From positions 899,050 through 963,049 of the forward strand of contig VZQC01007982.1 of assembly GCA_009823505.1 (NCBI GenBank): DNA of 64,000 nt, in the 5' to 3' direction. The DNA comes from Rhizomys pruinosus. Taxonomy: Eukaryota > Chordata > Mammalia > Rodentia > Spalacidae. The position numbers were made by a program, and so were the translations under genes. This document shows, one piece after another, positions 1-9,837 of the stretch; the stretch's first letter is position 1, and each line of letters opens with the position of its first letter. Below the pieces are notes generated by a model. It worked only from the letters and a program-made list of their open reading frames with translations. It ran no database searches and was not told the DNA's origin.

Positions 1-178
1 AAAAAAAAAAAAAACTGAGAGAAAGATGCAGGACAGTTATGGCAGAATGCATGATCTGGGATGGGGTGGGGGTGGGGGGGAGGGAAAAGGAAATAAGCCT
101 GAACTGAATTGGAAAAAATGTATGAAATGCACAAAGCATCAATAAAAACTAATTTAAAAAAAAAATAAATAAATAAAA
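1..178 (+). mobile_element. LINE-1 3' end (young subfamily), cut by window edge
   Basis: The window opens inside an L1 3' UTR: a poly-A stretch, a unique ~45-bp block, a G-rich tract (about 61-85), a second unique block ending in an 'aataaaaacta' polyadenylation-like signal, and an A-rich tail. Outside the G tract it is identical by eye to 6987-7140. A G-rich tract followed by an A tail is typical of rodent L1 3' UTRs. The 5' part lies outside the window, so length and target-site duplication cannot be judged. Confidence 0.8.
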
Positions 179-446
179 TGCTTCCTGGCAGCTAGAAAGA
201 TTCTCTTCTGAATCTTCCAAATAGTAAAAGAAATAAACACATTTTAATAATCACACCATAGGAAAGAGACCTAGGTAGGAAGTTTTCATAGTTTCTTGAG
301 TTTTATGTGACAACCAAAGTTTATAAGAGCATATTTGACTGACCCAAATGAGAGTGCTCCCTGCAAAGGGGCCTCTGATTCACAGCTGACCAGATCGAAT
401 TCTGCAGCGGGGCATGCTCCCTCAACTCCAGAGCACTGTGAAGACA

Positions 447-590
447 GGCTGGGTGGGGTGGGGTGACACGCCTGCAGTTTTAGCGCTTTGGAGGCTGGAA
501 GATTGCTGCAAGTTCATAGTAGGCCTGGTCAATTTAGTGAGTTCCAGGCCAGCCAGGGATACAAAGTGAGATTCTGAAAAACAAAACAAA
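447..590 (+). mobile_element. B1 SINE (old copy)
   Basis: 7SL-derived SINE. It has the B1 order: 'ggctgggtgg' start, degenerate 'cctgcagttttagcgctttggaggctgg', 'agttccaggccagccaggg' and an A-rich end. It is considerably diverged, so probably an old insertion. Confidence 0.85.
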
Positions 591-723
591 ATGCTGCTCA
601 AACCAAAACCAAAACAGACTACGATGACAATACTTCAGATGTGGGGCACCTGGTAGCAAAGGAATCAGGAAGCCCATGGCTGTTTTGTCCAATATGAAAG
701 CCGTCAGCCACAGGCAGCTGTGT

Positions 724-1197
724 TAATCAGACTTTCCATCACTGTGACAAAATGCCCAACATAAACAACATTAAGGTAGTCACAGTTTCTGAGGTCACTG
801 GCAGACTGATTTTGGGCTCACAGCGATGGAGAATACCATGGTGGTAGGGCACAAGACAGAGCTGCTCACTTCAGGGTGGTCAGGAAGCAGAGAGGGAAGG
901 AGCCTTCTGTGGCGCCCCCAGGGACATGCCTCCACCACAAGGCTCCACTTCTTTTTTTTTTGGTCTTTTCGAGACAGGGTCTCCCTGTAGCCCCAGCTGT
1001 CCTGGAACTCGCTCTGTAGACCAGGTTGGCCTTAAACTCACAAAGATCTGCCTGCCTCTGCCTCCCAAGTGCTAGGATTAAAGGCATGAGCCACCACACC
1101 CGGCAGCTCTTAAAAGTTTCTAGAACTCAAAATGGCACCATCACTGTGTTGGGAGCATTCTAAACATGAGCCCCTAGGTGCATTTCCTATTTAAACC
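724..1197 (-). mobile_element. ERVL/MaLR-like solo LTR fragment, split by a B1
   Basis: Read on the minus strand this ends in 'tttgtcacagtgatggaaa...ctgattaaca', the usual 3' end of MaLR-type LTRs. The rest (heart-of-LTR text such as 'aggaagcagagagggaagg', and 'aacatgagcccctaggtgcatttcc' split across 1163-1187) is collinear with the same family. A B1 at 950-1104 interrupts it. The exact subfamily was not determined. Confidence 0.55.
950..1104 (-). mobile_element. B1 SINE inserted in LTR
   Basis: Near-complete antisense B1: poly-T, then 'gagacagggtctccctgtag', 'tggaactcgctctgtagacc', 'cctgcctctgcctcccaag' and the end 'ccaccacacccggc'. Few differences from the B1 consensus, so relatively young. 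It interrupts the LTR at 724-1197. Confidence 0.95.
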
Positions 1198-1249
1198 TTA
1201 AGAACATGTGTCTGAATTTTCAATTAAATAAAAAATATAATCTGCTGAA

Positions 1250-1393
1250 CTTGTTATGTTGGCGCACACCTCTTTAATCCCAGCAATAAGGAGGCAGAGA
1301 CAGATTGATATCTGTGAGTTCAAGGCCAGCCTGGTATCACAGCAATTTCCAAGCCAGCTGGGGCTACAGGGAAACATTGTCTCAAAAATAAGC
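1250..1393 (+). mobile_element. B1 SINE
   Basis: Sense B1 with 'tgttggcgcacacctcttta', 'gaggcagagacag', 'gttcaaggccagcctgg' and an A-rich tail. There is a small internal disruption in the 'tctacagagtgag' region. Confidence 0.88.
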
Positions 1394-1589
1394 CCCTGCC
1401 TAAAAAGTCATCCACTAAAACCACTTGCTCAGTGACATGAACAGCTTTTCAAAGGCTTTGTAGCACATATGGCTGGAGTTACCACAGTCACGGCAGACCT
1501 AAGCACTTCTGTTGCAGCAGCAAGTTCCACTGGACTGTGCTCCTGCTTCCCGAGATGTTTTGGTGTCTGCTTTGTTAGTGAATTTCAAG

Positions 1590-1738
1590 ACGAGTCTAGT
1601 GGCACAGGCTTGTAACCCAAGCTGCTCAAGAGGCTGAGGCAGGAGGATCACAATTACAAGTCTTACCTGTGCTACAGAGTAAGCTTAAGGCCAGCCTGGC
1701 CAACTTAGTGAGATCATGTCTCAAAATGAAAAGTGAAG
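1590..1738 (+). mobile_element. B1/PB1D-like old SINE
   Basis: Diverged 7SL-type SINE: 'tagtggcacaggcttgtaac', 'gaggctgaggcaggagg', 'aaggccagcctggccaac' and 'ctcaaaatgaaaa'. The resemblance to primitive B1 suggests an early rodent insertion. An ID-like element follows directly. Confidence 0.75.
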
Positions 1739-1743
1739 AAAAA

Positions 1744-1828
1744 GGGGCCTGGGGCTGTAACTCAGAAACGAAGTGCTGGGCAGCATGCACGAGGTTCTAG
1801 GTTCAAACCCCAGTGCCCCAAACAAAAC
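1744..1828 (+). mobile_element. ID-like SINE
   Basis: tRNA-derived ID element: 'cctggggctgtaactcag' start, a B-box-like 'ggttcaaacccc', and an A-rich end with 'cagtgccccaaacaaaac'. The order B1 then ID is the opposite of B4, so this looks like two adjacent insertions. Confidence 0.75.
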
Positions 1829-2986
1829 CCAGACAATTTCAAAGACCAGTGTTTGTTGACTGTCTCCCTGGCCTTTGACTCTCCCTTAGAGACAAGGTGA
1901 CCCTTGTTTACCCTCACATTCTCCCGTGCTTATGAGAAACCTCTTCAAATTTAGCAAGGAGCCAGGTGACAATAACTTGGTCTCCTGGGGCAGTCGTCTC
2001 TGGGGTCTGCTGGCTTTATTTAGCTCCTGATCCCTCGAGCCACACAGCTGTCTTCCATCAACGAGGCTCACAAATGTGCCCCTGGATCAGGTGAAAGTGG
2101 GGCTCATCCCTCCCCCACTCAGTGTCCCCTCACCCCTGCCTCCGGGGACTTCATCCCGCTTGCTTGCTTGCTTTCTCTCCTGGACTGGACCCCCCACTCT
2201 CCAACTCTGGGGTTCACTGCTCTCTGTGTGAGAGGCCCTCAGGAGGACAACTTACCACTTGTGAGACAAAGAATGGAGGCAGCAGAGGCACAAGGCAGAA
2301 CAAGATGAGACAGGATGCAGGGGCAGGAAGCTCAGAACAAAGACGATCTGAATCTGAATGGTAATTGTTCATTCTCTTGGAATTCACTGGCTCTTCACCC
2401 ACTGTGGGTGTCAAGGCGGGGCTTCTGGGTGAGTGATTCTCTTCATCCTTCCCTGCACTCAACTGAGAGTATCTTCTCAAAAACTCATGGCACATTAACA
2501 CCTTAACACGGACTGACTTGTGGGGTAAATGAGTGGCTATTCCGTCCATTAATCCAGAAATAAACAGGCATATATTTTACACAAAACAAGTTTTTGAGCA
2601 CAGAGTTAAGCACATGGAGTGGGTGCTTAGCCACAGTTGGTTTTTCTTATACTTTATGTATGTAGTTGACAATTCCTTATGAACATACAAAATATGAGAA
2701 CACACATATCCGTGTGTGTGGGTGTGTGCACGTGTAGAGGCGAGTGGGAGAACACATGCAAAAGGTGAGGAATTCATGTGACTGTGGGGTGGACAAGCCG
2801 CAGCTGGCTGGCAGACCTGGCAAGAGCTGGTGTGGTTTTGTATCTGGAGGTGGCTGCAAGCGAGAGTCTTTTCAGGACCTGATCCTTTTCCTTGGAACCT
2901 TTGCCTGGTTGGATGAGGCTCAGTCATATTATGGATGGTAATTATGTCTTACTCAAACTATTCTGATTTTTTAAACAATGTTATTG
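1829..2986. other. Unassigned sequence
   Basis: No interspersed repeat or exon recognised. There is a short GT-rich patch near 2708-2735. Open frames here reach about 116 codons (minus strand 2577-2927) but show no domain, overlap open frames on the other strand, and one runs through the GT patch, so I do not call them genes. Confidence 0.6.
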
Positions 2987-3058
2987 CTGGCCGGAGGGGC
3001 ACATACCTGTAATCCCAGCACTGTGGAGGCAGTCAGGAGGACTGAGGGGGCAAGGGCT
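2987..3058 (+). mobile_element. B1 SINE fragment
   Basis: Only the first half of a B1 is seen: 'ctggccggaggggcacatac', 'cctgtaatcccagcactgtg', 'gaggcagtcaggaggactg'. It stops before the second half and is followed by poly-T/poly-A. Confidence 0.75.
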
Positions 3059-3099
3059 ATATGATTAAAAGTTGGGCTTTTTTTTTTTTCCAAAAAAAA

Positions 3100-3935
3100 A
3101 AACTTTATCAAAGCATACTTGATATGCAAGAAATTACACATATTCAGTGTATGTGTAATTCAGTAAATCTGGACATATGTTTATACCTCTAAAATCACCA
3201 CCATAATCCAGGTAAGAGATATCTACCACTTCTAGATGTGTCCTGCACCCGTGTGTTGATTATGTGTGGTGTGGGTCATCAGAACAAACTAATCTCGCAC
3301 AACTGAAACTTTACAGCAACTGAACAACTCCCTATTTCCTCTTCCTCTAAAACTTGCCTTTTAAAATAGATACTGCTGTTTCAAGTCTGCCCATGGAATG
3401 TGCTGGCAAATATTAACAAGCAGCTTTCTGGGTGGAGGATGAGCTGTAGCTTTTGCCAATTTCCATGTTGTAATCCTTCTAACGTGGCTATATCCAGCCA
3501 CAGATGGAGGATCTGCAAGCCTGTGGCATTCCTCTAATTTTAACACGGGAGCTGCCCCGAGCCCGCCTGTGTCAGTGTACAGATCTGGGCTTAGCTTCTG
3601 TTTTCCATTTTAGTATCTTCAGACTGCATAGCCTTTTATCTATTCTCCTATCACTGAATCCTAAGCTACCTCTGGGTTTTCATTGTCACACAACAATGCT
3701 ACAGTATAGTCTTCTACTGGTCCTAGTGCAAGACTTACTGGTGCACAGGCTTAGCTGCTCATCAGTGCTTCACGAGTCCACAGAGTAGCTGCCCCCCCTC
3801 ATCACTTGCTCACCAGTGCTGTGAACTCTCATTTCCTCACAGGCTTTCCAGCACTTAGGATTGTCACTCAATTTTTGCAAAGCCAAATGGTGTAATTCCA
3901 TGTATTCTGACATCCAGGAATTATTCACGTGTATC
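3100..3935 (-). mobile_element. Ancient LINE-1 (L1M type) fragment, antisense
   Basis: The stretch follows, in order, antisense text of old mammalian L1: 'atatgtttatacctctaaaa' and 'ccaccataatccaggtaaga', later 'tttgcaaagccaaatgg' and 'tgtattctgacatcc', near the region that in intact copies reads as 'lack of fit to a fixed target' noise. Heavy divergence and no open frame show a dead, old copy. Boundaries are approximate. Confidence 0.55.
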
Positions 3936-4001
3936 TAAATGTTTATTTTCTTGCTTTTACATTTAACTCCATCCTGTATATATGCCTTTGTCTTGGTATA
4001 G

Positions 4002-4014
4002 AAATATCAAAGTC
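4002..4014. repeat. Target-site duplication, left copy
   Basis: 'aaatatcaaagtc' recurs at 4236-4248 around the B2 at 4015-4235. A shorter form, 'atatcaaagtc', occurs again at 4464-4474 after the next B2. Confidence 0.85.
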
Positions 4015-4235
4015 GGGAATGGAGAGATGGCCTAGCGGTTGAGAGCACTGACTGCTCTTGCAGAGGACCTGGGTTCAATCCCCAGCACCCACATGGCGGC
4101 TGAGAACCATCTTTAACTCCAGTTCCAGGGGAATCCAACACCCTCTTCTGACCTGTGAGGCACTGCACGACACAGGTGCACCAACCTACATGCAGACAGT
4201 ACATTCATACATATAGAAAAATAAATAAATAAAAA
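4015..4235 (+). mobile_element. B2 SINE, full length
   Basis: tRNA-derived B2: 5' 'gagatggcctagcggttgag' (A-box region), B-box-like 'gggttcaatcccc', then 'ccagttccaggggaatccaa', 'cttctgacctg', the lineage-typical 'gcagacagtacattcatac' and an 'aaataaataaat' tail. A 13-bp target-site duplication flanks it. Well preserved, so young. Confidence 0.96.
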
Positions 4236-4250
4236 AAATATCAAAGTCCA

Positions 4251-4463
4251 GGGGCTGGTGAGATGGTTCTGTGGTTATGAGCACTGACTGATCTTGCAGA
4301 GGACCCAGGTTTGACTCCCAACACCCACATGGTGGCTAAGAATCATCTGTAACTCCAGTTTCAGGAGATGTGACACATTCTTTTGACTTCCACGAGCATT
4401 GCACAACACTAGTACACTTACACACATGCAGGCAATACACCCATACACAAAATAAAAAAAAAT
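4251..4463 (+). mobile_element. B2 SINE, older copy
   Basis: Sense B2 ('ggggctggtgagatggttct', 'caggtttgactccca', 'acacccacatggtgg', A-rich tail), more diverged than its neighbour. A partial copy of the target site follows at 4464-4474, so the younger B2 at 4015 seems to have inserted into this one's left target-site copy. Confidence 0.93.
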
Positions 4464-4474
4464 ATATCAAAGTC

Positions 4475-5194
4475 TAGACTCCAAATCATGGTAACATGGC
4501 TACTTAGCTTTTCGATACGCTATGGGAAATATGTCCTTTAACAGATGCTGTGTCAGGCTGCACTGGTTAGTATTTGTCTTTGGCTTCAAGAAGCAAAGAG
4601 CCACATTAACAGTGACTTAAACAAGTGTGGAGAACATTCAGTTAAATCAATGAGATGTCTGAAGCCATAGGAGAGGCAGCGGGCCCATCCAGACCCAGGT
4701 CCCTTCCATCTTCTTCTGCTATGGTTACCTGGGAGTTGGACTCCTCATGCACAGCCCTTCCTGCTGTAGCTCTAGGCTTCTCAACACCAGGAAGGCACAG
4801 TGCCATGTCAGGGACAAAACAGTGTTCATGTAAAATATCTGGGTAGTTAGCACTGACCGTCAGACCTGTGTTACAGGCAGTACATGTGTCAGGCAAGAAT
4901 TGCTGCAGGAGAGGCTTACTCAAACCCTCTGAATGAAACTGGGTATGTCTTAGGACAGGAACTGGGAAGAAGACAGCTCTCTCCTACAAGAGATGTTCTG
5001 GCTGTGGAATATATAGACATTACTTCTTCACAGTATCAAATTGATTGAATGTGAGGAATTCATTCACAATTATGGAACAGAGTTCCCATAATTCATTGCC
5101 TTACCAGTCATCAGTCTACCTACAAGCCACGCCCACTACAGGAAACCAAAGGTCCACTTCTTTTTGTCCTTTTAACAATTAAAAAAAAAAAATG
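4475..5194. other. Unassigned sequence
   Basis: No recognised repeat or exon. The part 4550-4920 has a faint look of a degraded old repeat ('agtgacttaaacaagtgtgg'), but I cannot name a family. Confidence 0.5.
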
Positions 5195-5421
5195 AAAGGG
5201 ACTGGAGAGATGGCTCAGTGGTTAAGAGCGCCGAATGCTCTTGTTGAGGACCCAGGTTTGATTCCCAGCACCCATGTGGTGGCTAAGAACCATCTTTAAC
5301 TCCAGTTCCAGGGGAACCTGACGCCTTCTTCTGACCTCCACGGCATTGCACAACACGGGTGCACCAACCTACATGCAGACAGTAGACTCATGCACATAAA
5401 AAAAATAATAAAGAAAAAAGT
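5195..5421 (+). mobile_element. B2 SINE, full length
   Basis: Sense B2: 'gactggagagatggctcagt', 'caggtttgattcccagcac', 'ccagttccaggggaacctga', 'cctacatgcagacagta', A-rich tail. Moderately diverged from the copies at 4015 and 48260. Confidence 0.95.
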
Positions 5422-6374
5422 TAAAATGCTAGAACTGGATGTAGGCTTCCTAAGTCTGCTGAATTTTCCAGGCAGGGCTCTAGCCACAAAAATGCAGAAA
5501 ACTCCGGCACAGGCTGTGGGGTGTGGGAGAAGAGTGCACAGGGCTGAAGAAGAAATCTAATTTGTCATTTGTTTTGTGTTTGGAAGACAAGTCTCCTTAA
5601 TGTCTCTGATTACTAACATAATTTATGAGCACCTTGTTCCACAGATGCAGGCACTTACCGATGTGTACTGACAGGACCAGAGATGTTACAGTCTCACAGC
5701 CCATAGCCAGAGGGAGGGTCGTGGGAATGCCGCCGGCAGAGCGGAAGGAAGACATCCGAAGAAGTGACCAGGCATGGGATTCCCCAGCAGTCAGACTTCT
5801 CTATAATAAAAGAAGAACATGGCTTTGCATTTTTAAGTAGAAACTAAAAGGAGAAGGGGAGAACTTGCAGTCTTGAGGAAGGACTGTTCCCACAGCAAGT
5901 GACGAACAATCAGCTGACTATCTGTCCCGGGGTGAAAGCCAGTGCTGTGGAGGAGAGGGCCAGTGACGGACATCCTGGGTACACCCTGACACTGCCCCTG
6001 CCCCTGTGGTGTGTTAACGTCAAGTGTGCAGGTGTGTGTGTCACTGTGTACAGCATTCCCTGGCTGCAGCTTGAGTCTCTGTGCGTTGCAGTAGCAAAGG
6101 TCTGAGGAGCAATCAGCCATCCACTCCTGAAGACTTGAACATCATTAGTTCCCACCTGGAGGATTTCCCTTCAGCTTTGCTAGATGGTAAACTTGAACTA
6201 AGAACTTGAGTGATGTGACCTGTTTATCTCACAGCATGAACCCAAGAGCACACCCTGCGGAAACTGTCCCCTCTGCCCACTGCTTCCCTACCTTACAGAG
6301 TGACATAGAAACTTTGATGTGATGCTTGATTTTAATAACATTGATTACGATTATTTTTATTAGAAAATATTTTC
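5422..6374. other. Unassigned sequence
   Basis: Single-copy-looking DNA with no recognised repeat or exon. Open frames on opposite strands overlap at about 5830-6155 and carry no domain. Confidence 0.6.
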
Positions 6375-6498
6375 AGTTAGGTGTGGTGGTGCATGCTTGT
6401 ATTCCTGGTTCTTGGGAGGTGGAGGTGGGAGAATTGTGAGTGACAAGGCAGCCTGGGCTACATAAGACTTTGTCTCAAATTAAAAAAAAAAAAAAGAA
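6375..6498 (+). mobile_element. B1/PB1 SINE (old)
   Basis: Diverged 7SL SINE: 'gtgtggtggtgcatgcttgt', 'cttgggaggtggaggtggga', 'ggcagcctgggctacataag', 'tgtctcaaat' and an A tail. It lies just upstream of the L1 insertion at 6518. Confidence 0.8.
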
Positions 6499-6502
6499 AC
6501 TT

Positions 6503-6517
6503 AAAATAAAACACCCA
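6503..6517. repeat. L1 target-site duplication, left
   Basis: 'aaaataaaacaccca' is repeated exactly at 7148-7162, bracketing the L1 at 6518-7147. An A-rich start fits the L1 endonuclease preference. Confidence 0.9.
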
Positions 6518-7147
6518 TCCAAACATGTGTCTATGCTAAAGTAACCTACCATAACTATTAGTGCTGCTTAAATACCTATATATCTAATTGCTTGTTCTTC
6601 ATTAGTAGGATCGAAAGGTTATTCCTGGACAAACTGTCAGCCCATGAAAGGAAACAGCCAGAATTGACCAGAGTCCAAGTCAACAGCTCCAGAGAGAGTG
6701 GACTGTTTTACCTCTCATCCACCTGTGCCCCTTTTCTAAGCCTAGGGAACAACCTGCGGAAGAGGGGGCGTGGTAGAATGTAAGGGCTGCGATTGGGGTG
6801 AATGGTGAAACTACAGCAATGTAGTCTGGACACTCATTTGATCAACTTGATTGAACAAACAACCTGTCACCCCCCACTGGATGGTGGGGCTGTAGGTGTT
6901 TGGGCACAACAGCCTGCAGATAGGTTTTGCATGAAGGATGCTTGTACTCATGGATTATCACTTATAGCTAAAAATGAAAAAAAAAAAAAACTGAGAGAAA
7001 GATGCAGGACAGTTATGGCAGAATGCATGATCTGGGATGGGGTGGGGTGGGGAGGGGAGGGAAAGGGAAATAAGCCTGAACTGAATTGGAAAAAATGTAT
7101 GAAATGCACAAAGCATCAATAAAAACTAATTAAAAAAAATAAAAATA
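6518..7147 (+). mobile_element. 5'-truncated young LINE-1 (3' UTR only)
   Basis: About 630 bp bracketed by a 15-bp perfect target-site duplication. It contains the L1 3' UTR opening ('aacaacctgcggaagaggg'), an internal poly-A (6979-6990), a G-rich tract (7036-7062), an 'aataaaaacta' signal and an A-rich tail. The terminal ~130 bp match 1-178 with no difference outside the G tract. No ORF2 coding sequence is left: the element is truncated and cannot move on its own. Open frames inside it are incidental. Confidence 0.85.
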
Positions 7148-7162
7148 AAAATAAAACACCCA
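7148..7162. repeat. L1 target-site duplication, right
   Basis: Right copy of 'aaaataaaacaccca' (see 6503-6517). Confidence 0.9.
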
Positions 7163-7181
7163 GAAAATATTTTTCTTCTAA

Positions 7182-7373
7182 CATTATTTTTATATGTATG
7201 AGTGTATCACCTACATGTATGTAAGCATACCTGTGTCATGCAAAACCTGTGAAGGTCAGAAGAGGGTGTCAGATTCCCTGAAACTGGAATTATGGATCAG
7301 TTAGCTGGGATTCGAACCTGGATCCTCTGCAAGAGCAGCCAGTGTTTTTAACTACTGACCCATCTCTCAAGCC
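7182..7373 (-). mobile_element. B2 SINE
   Basis: Antisense B2: 'tatatgtatgagtgtatcac', 'aaggtcagaagagggtgtca', 'gggattcgaacctggatcc' (B box region) and 'catctctcaagcc' end. Moderately diverged. Confidence 0.93.
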
Positions 7374-7434
7374 TGTCTAACATTTCGTTCTCCACTATGA
7401 TTTTCCTTATGTCTGAGGATGCACAGACTTGTTG

Positions 7435-7605
7435 AAATTGGGCAGAACTCAGTTCAAATCAGCTGCATAAATGACTTGACATCATCAAGCCTATTTCTGG
7501 ACTTAGAAAACAGGAATGACAGTGTACGTACCCTGCAGGGATGGTGGTGAGGATCTGGTGCACTTATGCAAGGTGCTTAGCCCATGCTTGGCATTATTAC
7601 ATGCC
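7435..7605 (+). mobile_element. MIR SINE fossil
   Basis: Matches the MIR order at low identity: 'gttcaaatcagctgcat', 'atgacttgacatcatcaagc', 'cagggatggtggtgaggatc' and 'gcaaggtgcttagcccatgc'. MIR predates the placental radiation. Confidence 0.65.
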
Positions 7606-7707
7606 TGAAACACAGCTATGAAAGCTGCCAGTTTTTAATTCCACATGATTTTGTGAAGACCAAAATTAAAATGCAAATTACTAAATTTGATCCATGCTTA
7701 ACTTCAT

Positions 7708-7862
7708 GTGCTTTTTTATTTTTATTTTGAGCTTTTTAAGACAGGGTCTCCCTATAGTCCCAGCTGGCCTGGAACTCATTATGTAGACCAGGCTGGCCTT
7801 GACCTCACGGAGATCCACCTCCCGAGTGCTGGGATTAAAGACATATACCACCATGCCCAGCA
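7708..7862 (-). mobile_element. B1 SINE
   Basis: Antisense B1: T-rich tail, 'agacagggtctccctatagt', 'tggaactcattatgtagacc', 'gatccacctcccgagtgctg' (short deletion of the 'tgcctctgcc' part) and 'ataccaccatgcccagc'. Confidence 0.94.
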
Positions 7863-8468
7863 ACTGCACATACCTCTTTAGTATGCACACATTGTTTCGC
7901 AGGAGGCGGCCCAGAATTAACAAGAACGGTCTTCCTCACCAGTGCTACGGGTTGTGCCTACGTACGTCTGTATGTGGCTGGGAAGGGAGCTAGATGGAAC
8001 CTTGCCATTATTGGGTTACTGAGGATGAAGTGAGGCCATGCGTGTTTCACGCCTGGCATACGGGATGCTCAACAGGCATTAACTCCCTTCTCTCTGTCCT
8101 CCAACATATGTACTTTTGGAGCTGAGTCACTGATGGGTGGGCTGGAGGAATTGTGTGGGGCCAGATCTCCCTCCAGGGCTTGAGGTCAGACCTTTACCTT
8201 CGCTGATCTTCAGATTTACATAGTTAAAGACACCGTACCTCCCTCCATCTCTCAGAGTAGCAGAAATGGATCATCAGCATGAAGGAAGTACTCATCTCCA
8301 AAAGTGGAAGGGCAGTGCTGTGGACCAGGGTCTGTGTCTAAGCAAGAGCTGCAGACAGAGGAGTCTGCTCTAACATGGGGTTTTAAGAATTCTAGGGTTT
8401 ATTTCTCACTGCTTGGAGGCCATTGGAGAAGCCAAGATGGCAGACTTTTAAAAAGATTCCATTTTTCT
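7863..8468. other. Unassigned sequence
   Basis: No recognised repeat or exon. Confidence 0.6.
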
Positions 8469-8913
8469 TTTTAAAATTTTTATCATTTTTGTTTCCTGTG
8501 TATGAGTGTACTGCCTGCATGTGTTGTAAATGCACCCATGTCGTGCAATGACCATGGAATCAGAAGGTGGGGTGGGATTCCCCTGGAACTGGAGTTACAG
8601 ACAGTTATTAGCTGCCATGTAGGTGCTGGGAATTGAACTTGGATGCTTTTAGCAGTCAGTGCTCTTTTTTATTTTTGTCTTTTTGAGACAGGGTCCCCCT
8701 GGCCCTGTAGCCCCAGCTGCCCAGCTGGCCTGGAACTTACTATGTTGACCAGGCTGGCCTTGGCGTTTGGTATCATGTGCTTTCTCCTAATTGGCTGATG
8801 ATTAACTGACAGAGATCTGCCTGCCTCTGCCACCCAAGTGCTGGGCTTAAAGGCATGTGCCACCATGCATGGCTTCAGTCAGTGCTTTAACTGCTGAGCC
8901 ATCTCACCAGCCC
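8469..8913 (-). mobile_element. B2 SINE split by a nested B1
   Basis: Antisense B2: tail and body at 8469-8663 ('gtatgagtgtactgcctgca', 'cctggaactggagttacaga', 'gggaattgaacttggatgc') and its 5' end at 8887-8913 ('gctgagccatctcaccagcc'). The break is filled by a B1 flanked by an 11-bp duplication of B2 sequence. Confidence 0.94.
8664..8875 (-). mobile_element. B1 SINE nested in B2, with internal extra segment
   Basis: Antisense B1 with target-site duplication 'cagtcagtgct' at 8653-8663 and 8876-8886. It is longer than usual: about 41 extra bases (8764-8804) sit between the 'ctggccttg' and 'aactgacagagatc' parts, and an 8-bp 'gcccagct' duplication lies near 8717-8732. Confidence 0.93.
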
Positions 8914-9489
8914 CCGAGATTCCCTTTATTTTTCTACTGCTCAGGATTTACTGGGTCTTTGGCTCTGACCATGGTGCTGAATGCGCGTATGGTTGCAGTA
9001 CAGCCACAGAGGAAACTCAGGCGTTGCGGGAATGTCTTTTCCAAGACTGGAAGAGCAGAGCACAGCCCCCACCCCCCCACCCCCTGCTGTAATTCTACTA
9101 ATTTCCTGTTTAAGTTGCTGAGTTTCTCCACTCCCTGACCACCTTTTGAGGAGTTAAGATTTTGGAAAAACTTGCAGCTAAAATGGAGAGAAGAATACGC
9201 TCCCCATGCTAACCACCATCCCAACAGGAGTAGCGGTTTAAACAGCCAGAAGACAACCAGCTGCAAAGCAAAGCACAGGCAGGCTAGGCACAGTATTATG
9301 TTTTCCATGTATGGAGAAGGTCGATAGGTATCTCATGGTACTGTATACAATGCTCCTCAAACCTCCTGCCTTGATGCCGACATCCCACAGATATGGGCTC
9401 ACAGGAATCTTGGTCAAAGGACAATTCTCCATTCTTGATAGTATGTGTGGTAAATAGCATTTTCGGCCCAGCATGTGTGTAGGGACTCT
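8914..9489. other. Unassigned sequence
   Basis: No recognised repeat or exon. A C-rich run lies at about 9065-9084. Confidence 0.6.
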
Positions 9490-9503
9490 AAGAAACTTGC
9501 ACC
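9490..9503. repeat. B1 target-site duplication, left
   Basis: 'aagaaacttgcacc' recurs exactly at 9665-9678 around the B1 at 9504-9664. Confidence 0.9.
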
Positions 9504-9664
9504 AGCTGGGCGTGGTGGCGAACGCCTTTAATCCTAGCACTTGGGAGGCAGAGGCAGGTGGATCTTTGTGAGTTCAAGGCCAGCCTGGTCTACAGAGTGA
9601 GTTCCAGGGCAGCTGGGGCTACAGGGAGACCCTGTCTCAAAGAGACCAAAAAAAAAAGAAAGAA
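9504..9664 (+). mobile_element. B1 SINE, young
   Basis: Near-consensus sense B1: 'gctgggcgtggtggcgaacg', 'gaggcagaggcaggtggatc', 'gttcaaggccagcctggtct', 'ggctacagggagaccctgtc', A-rich tail. A perfect 14-bp target-site duplication flanks it. Confidence 0.97.
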
Positions 9665-9837
9665 AAGAAACTTGCACCCTACTGGGTAAGAAAATAGGGA
9701 AGAGGAGGTATGTGGCCAGAGGTGCCACATGGAAAGGGACAATGACAGAGGCCTATTCTGCTCTGAAACCTAACTAGGGAAAATTTGTGAGCTCTGGACT
9801 TGATCTTCCACACAAGGGTCCTAGCAGACATATCTGA

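Noticed and set aside
6802..7122. 106-codon plus frame within the young L1
   Set aside because: It lies in the L1 3' UTR, downstream of where ORF2 would end, and reads through the poly-A and G tract.
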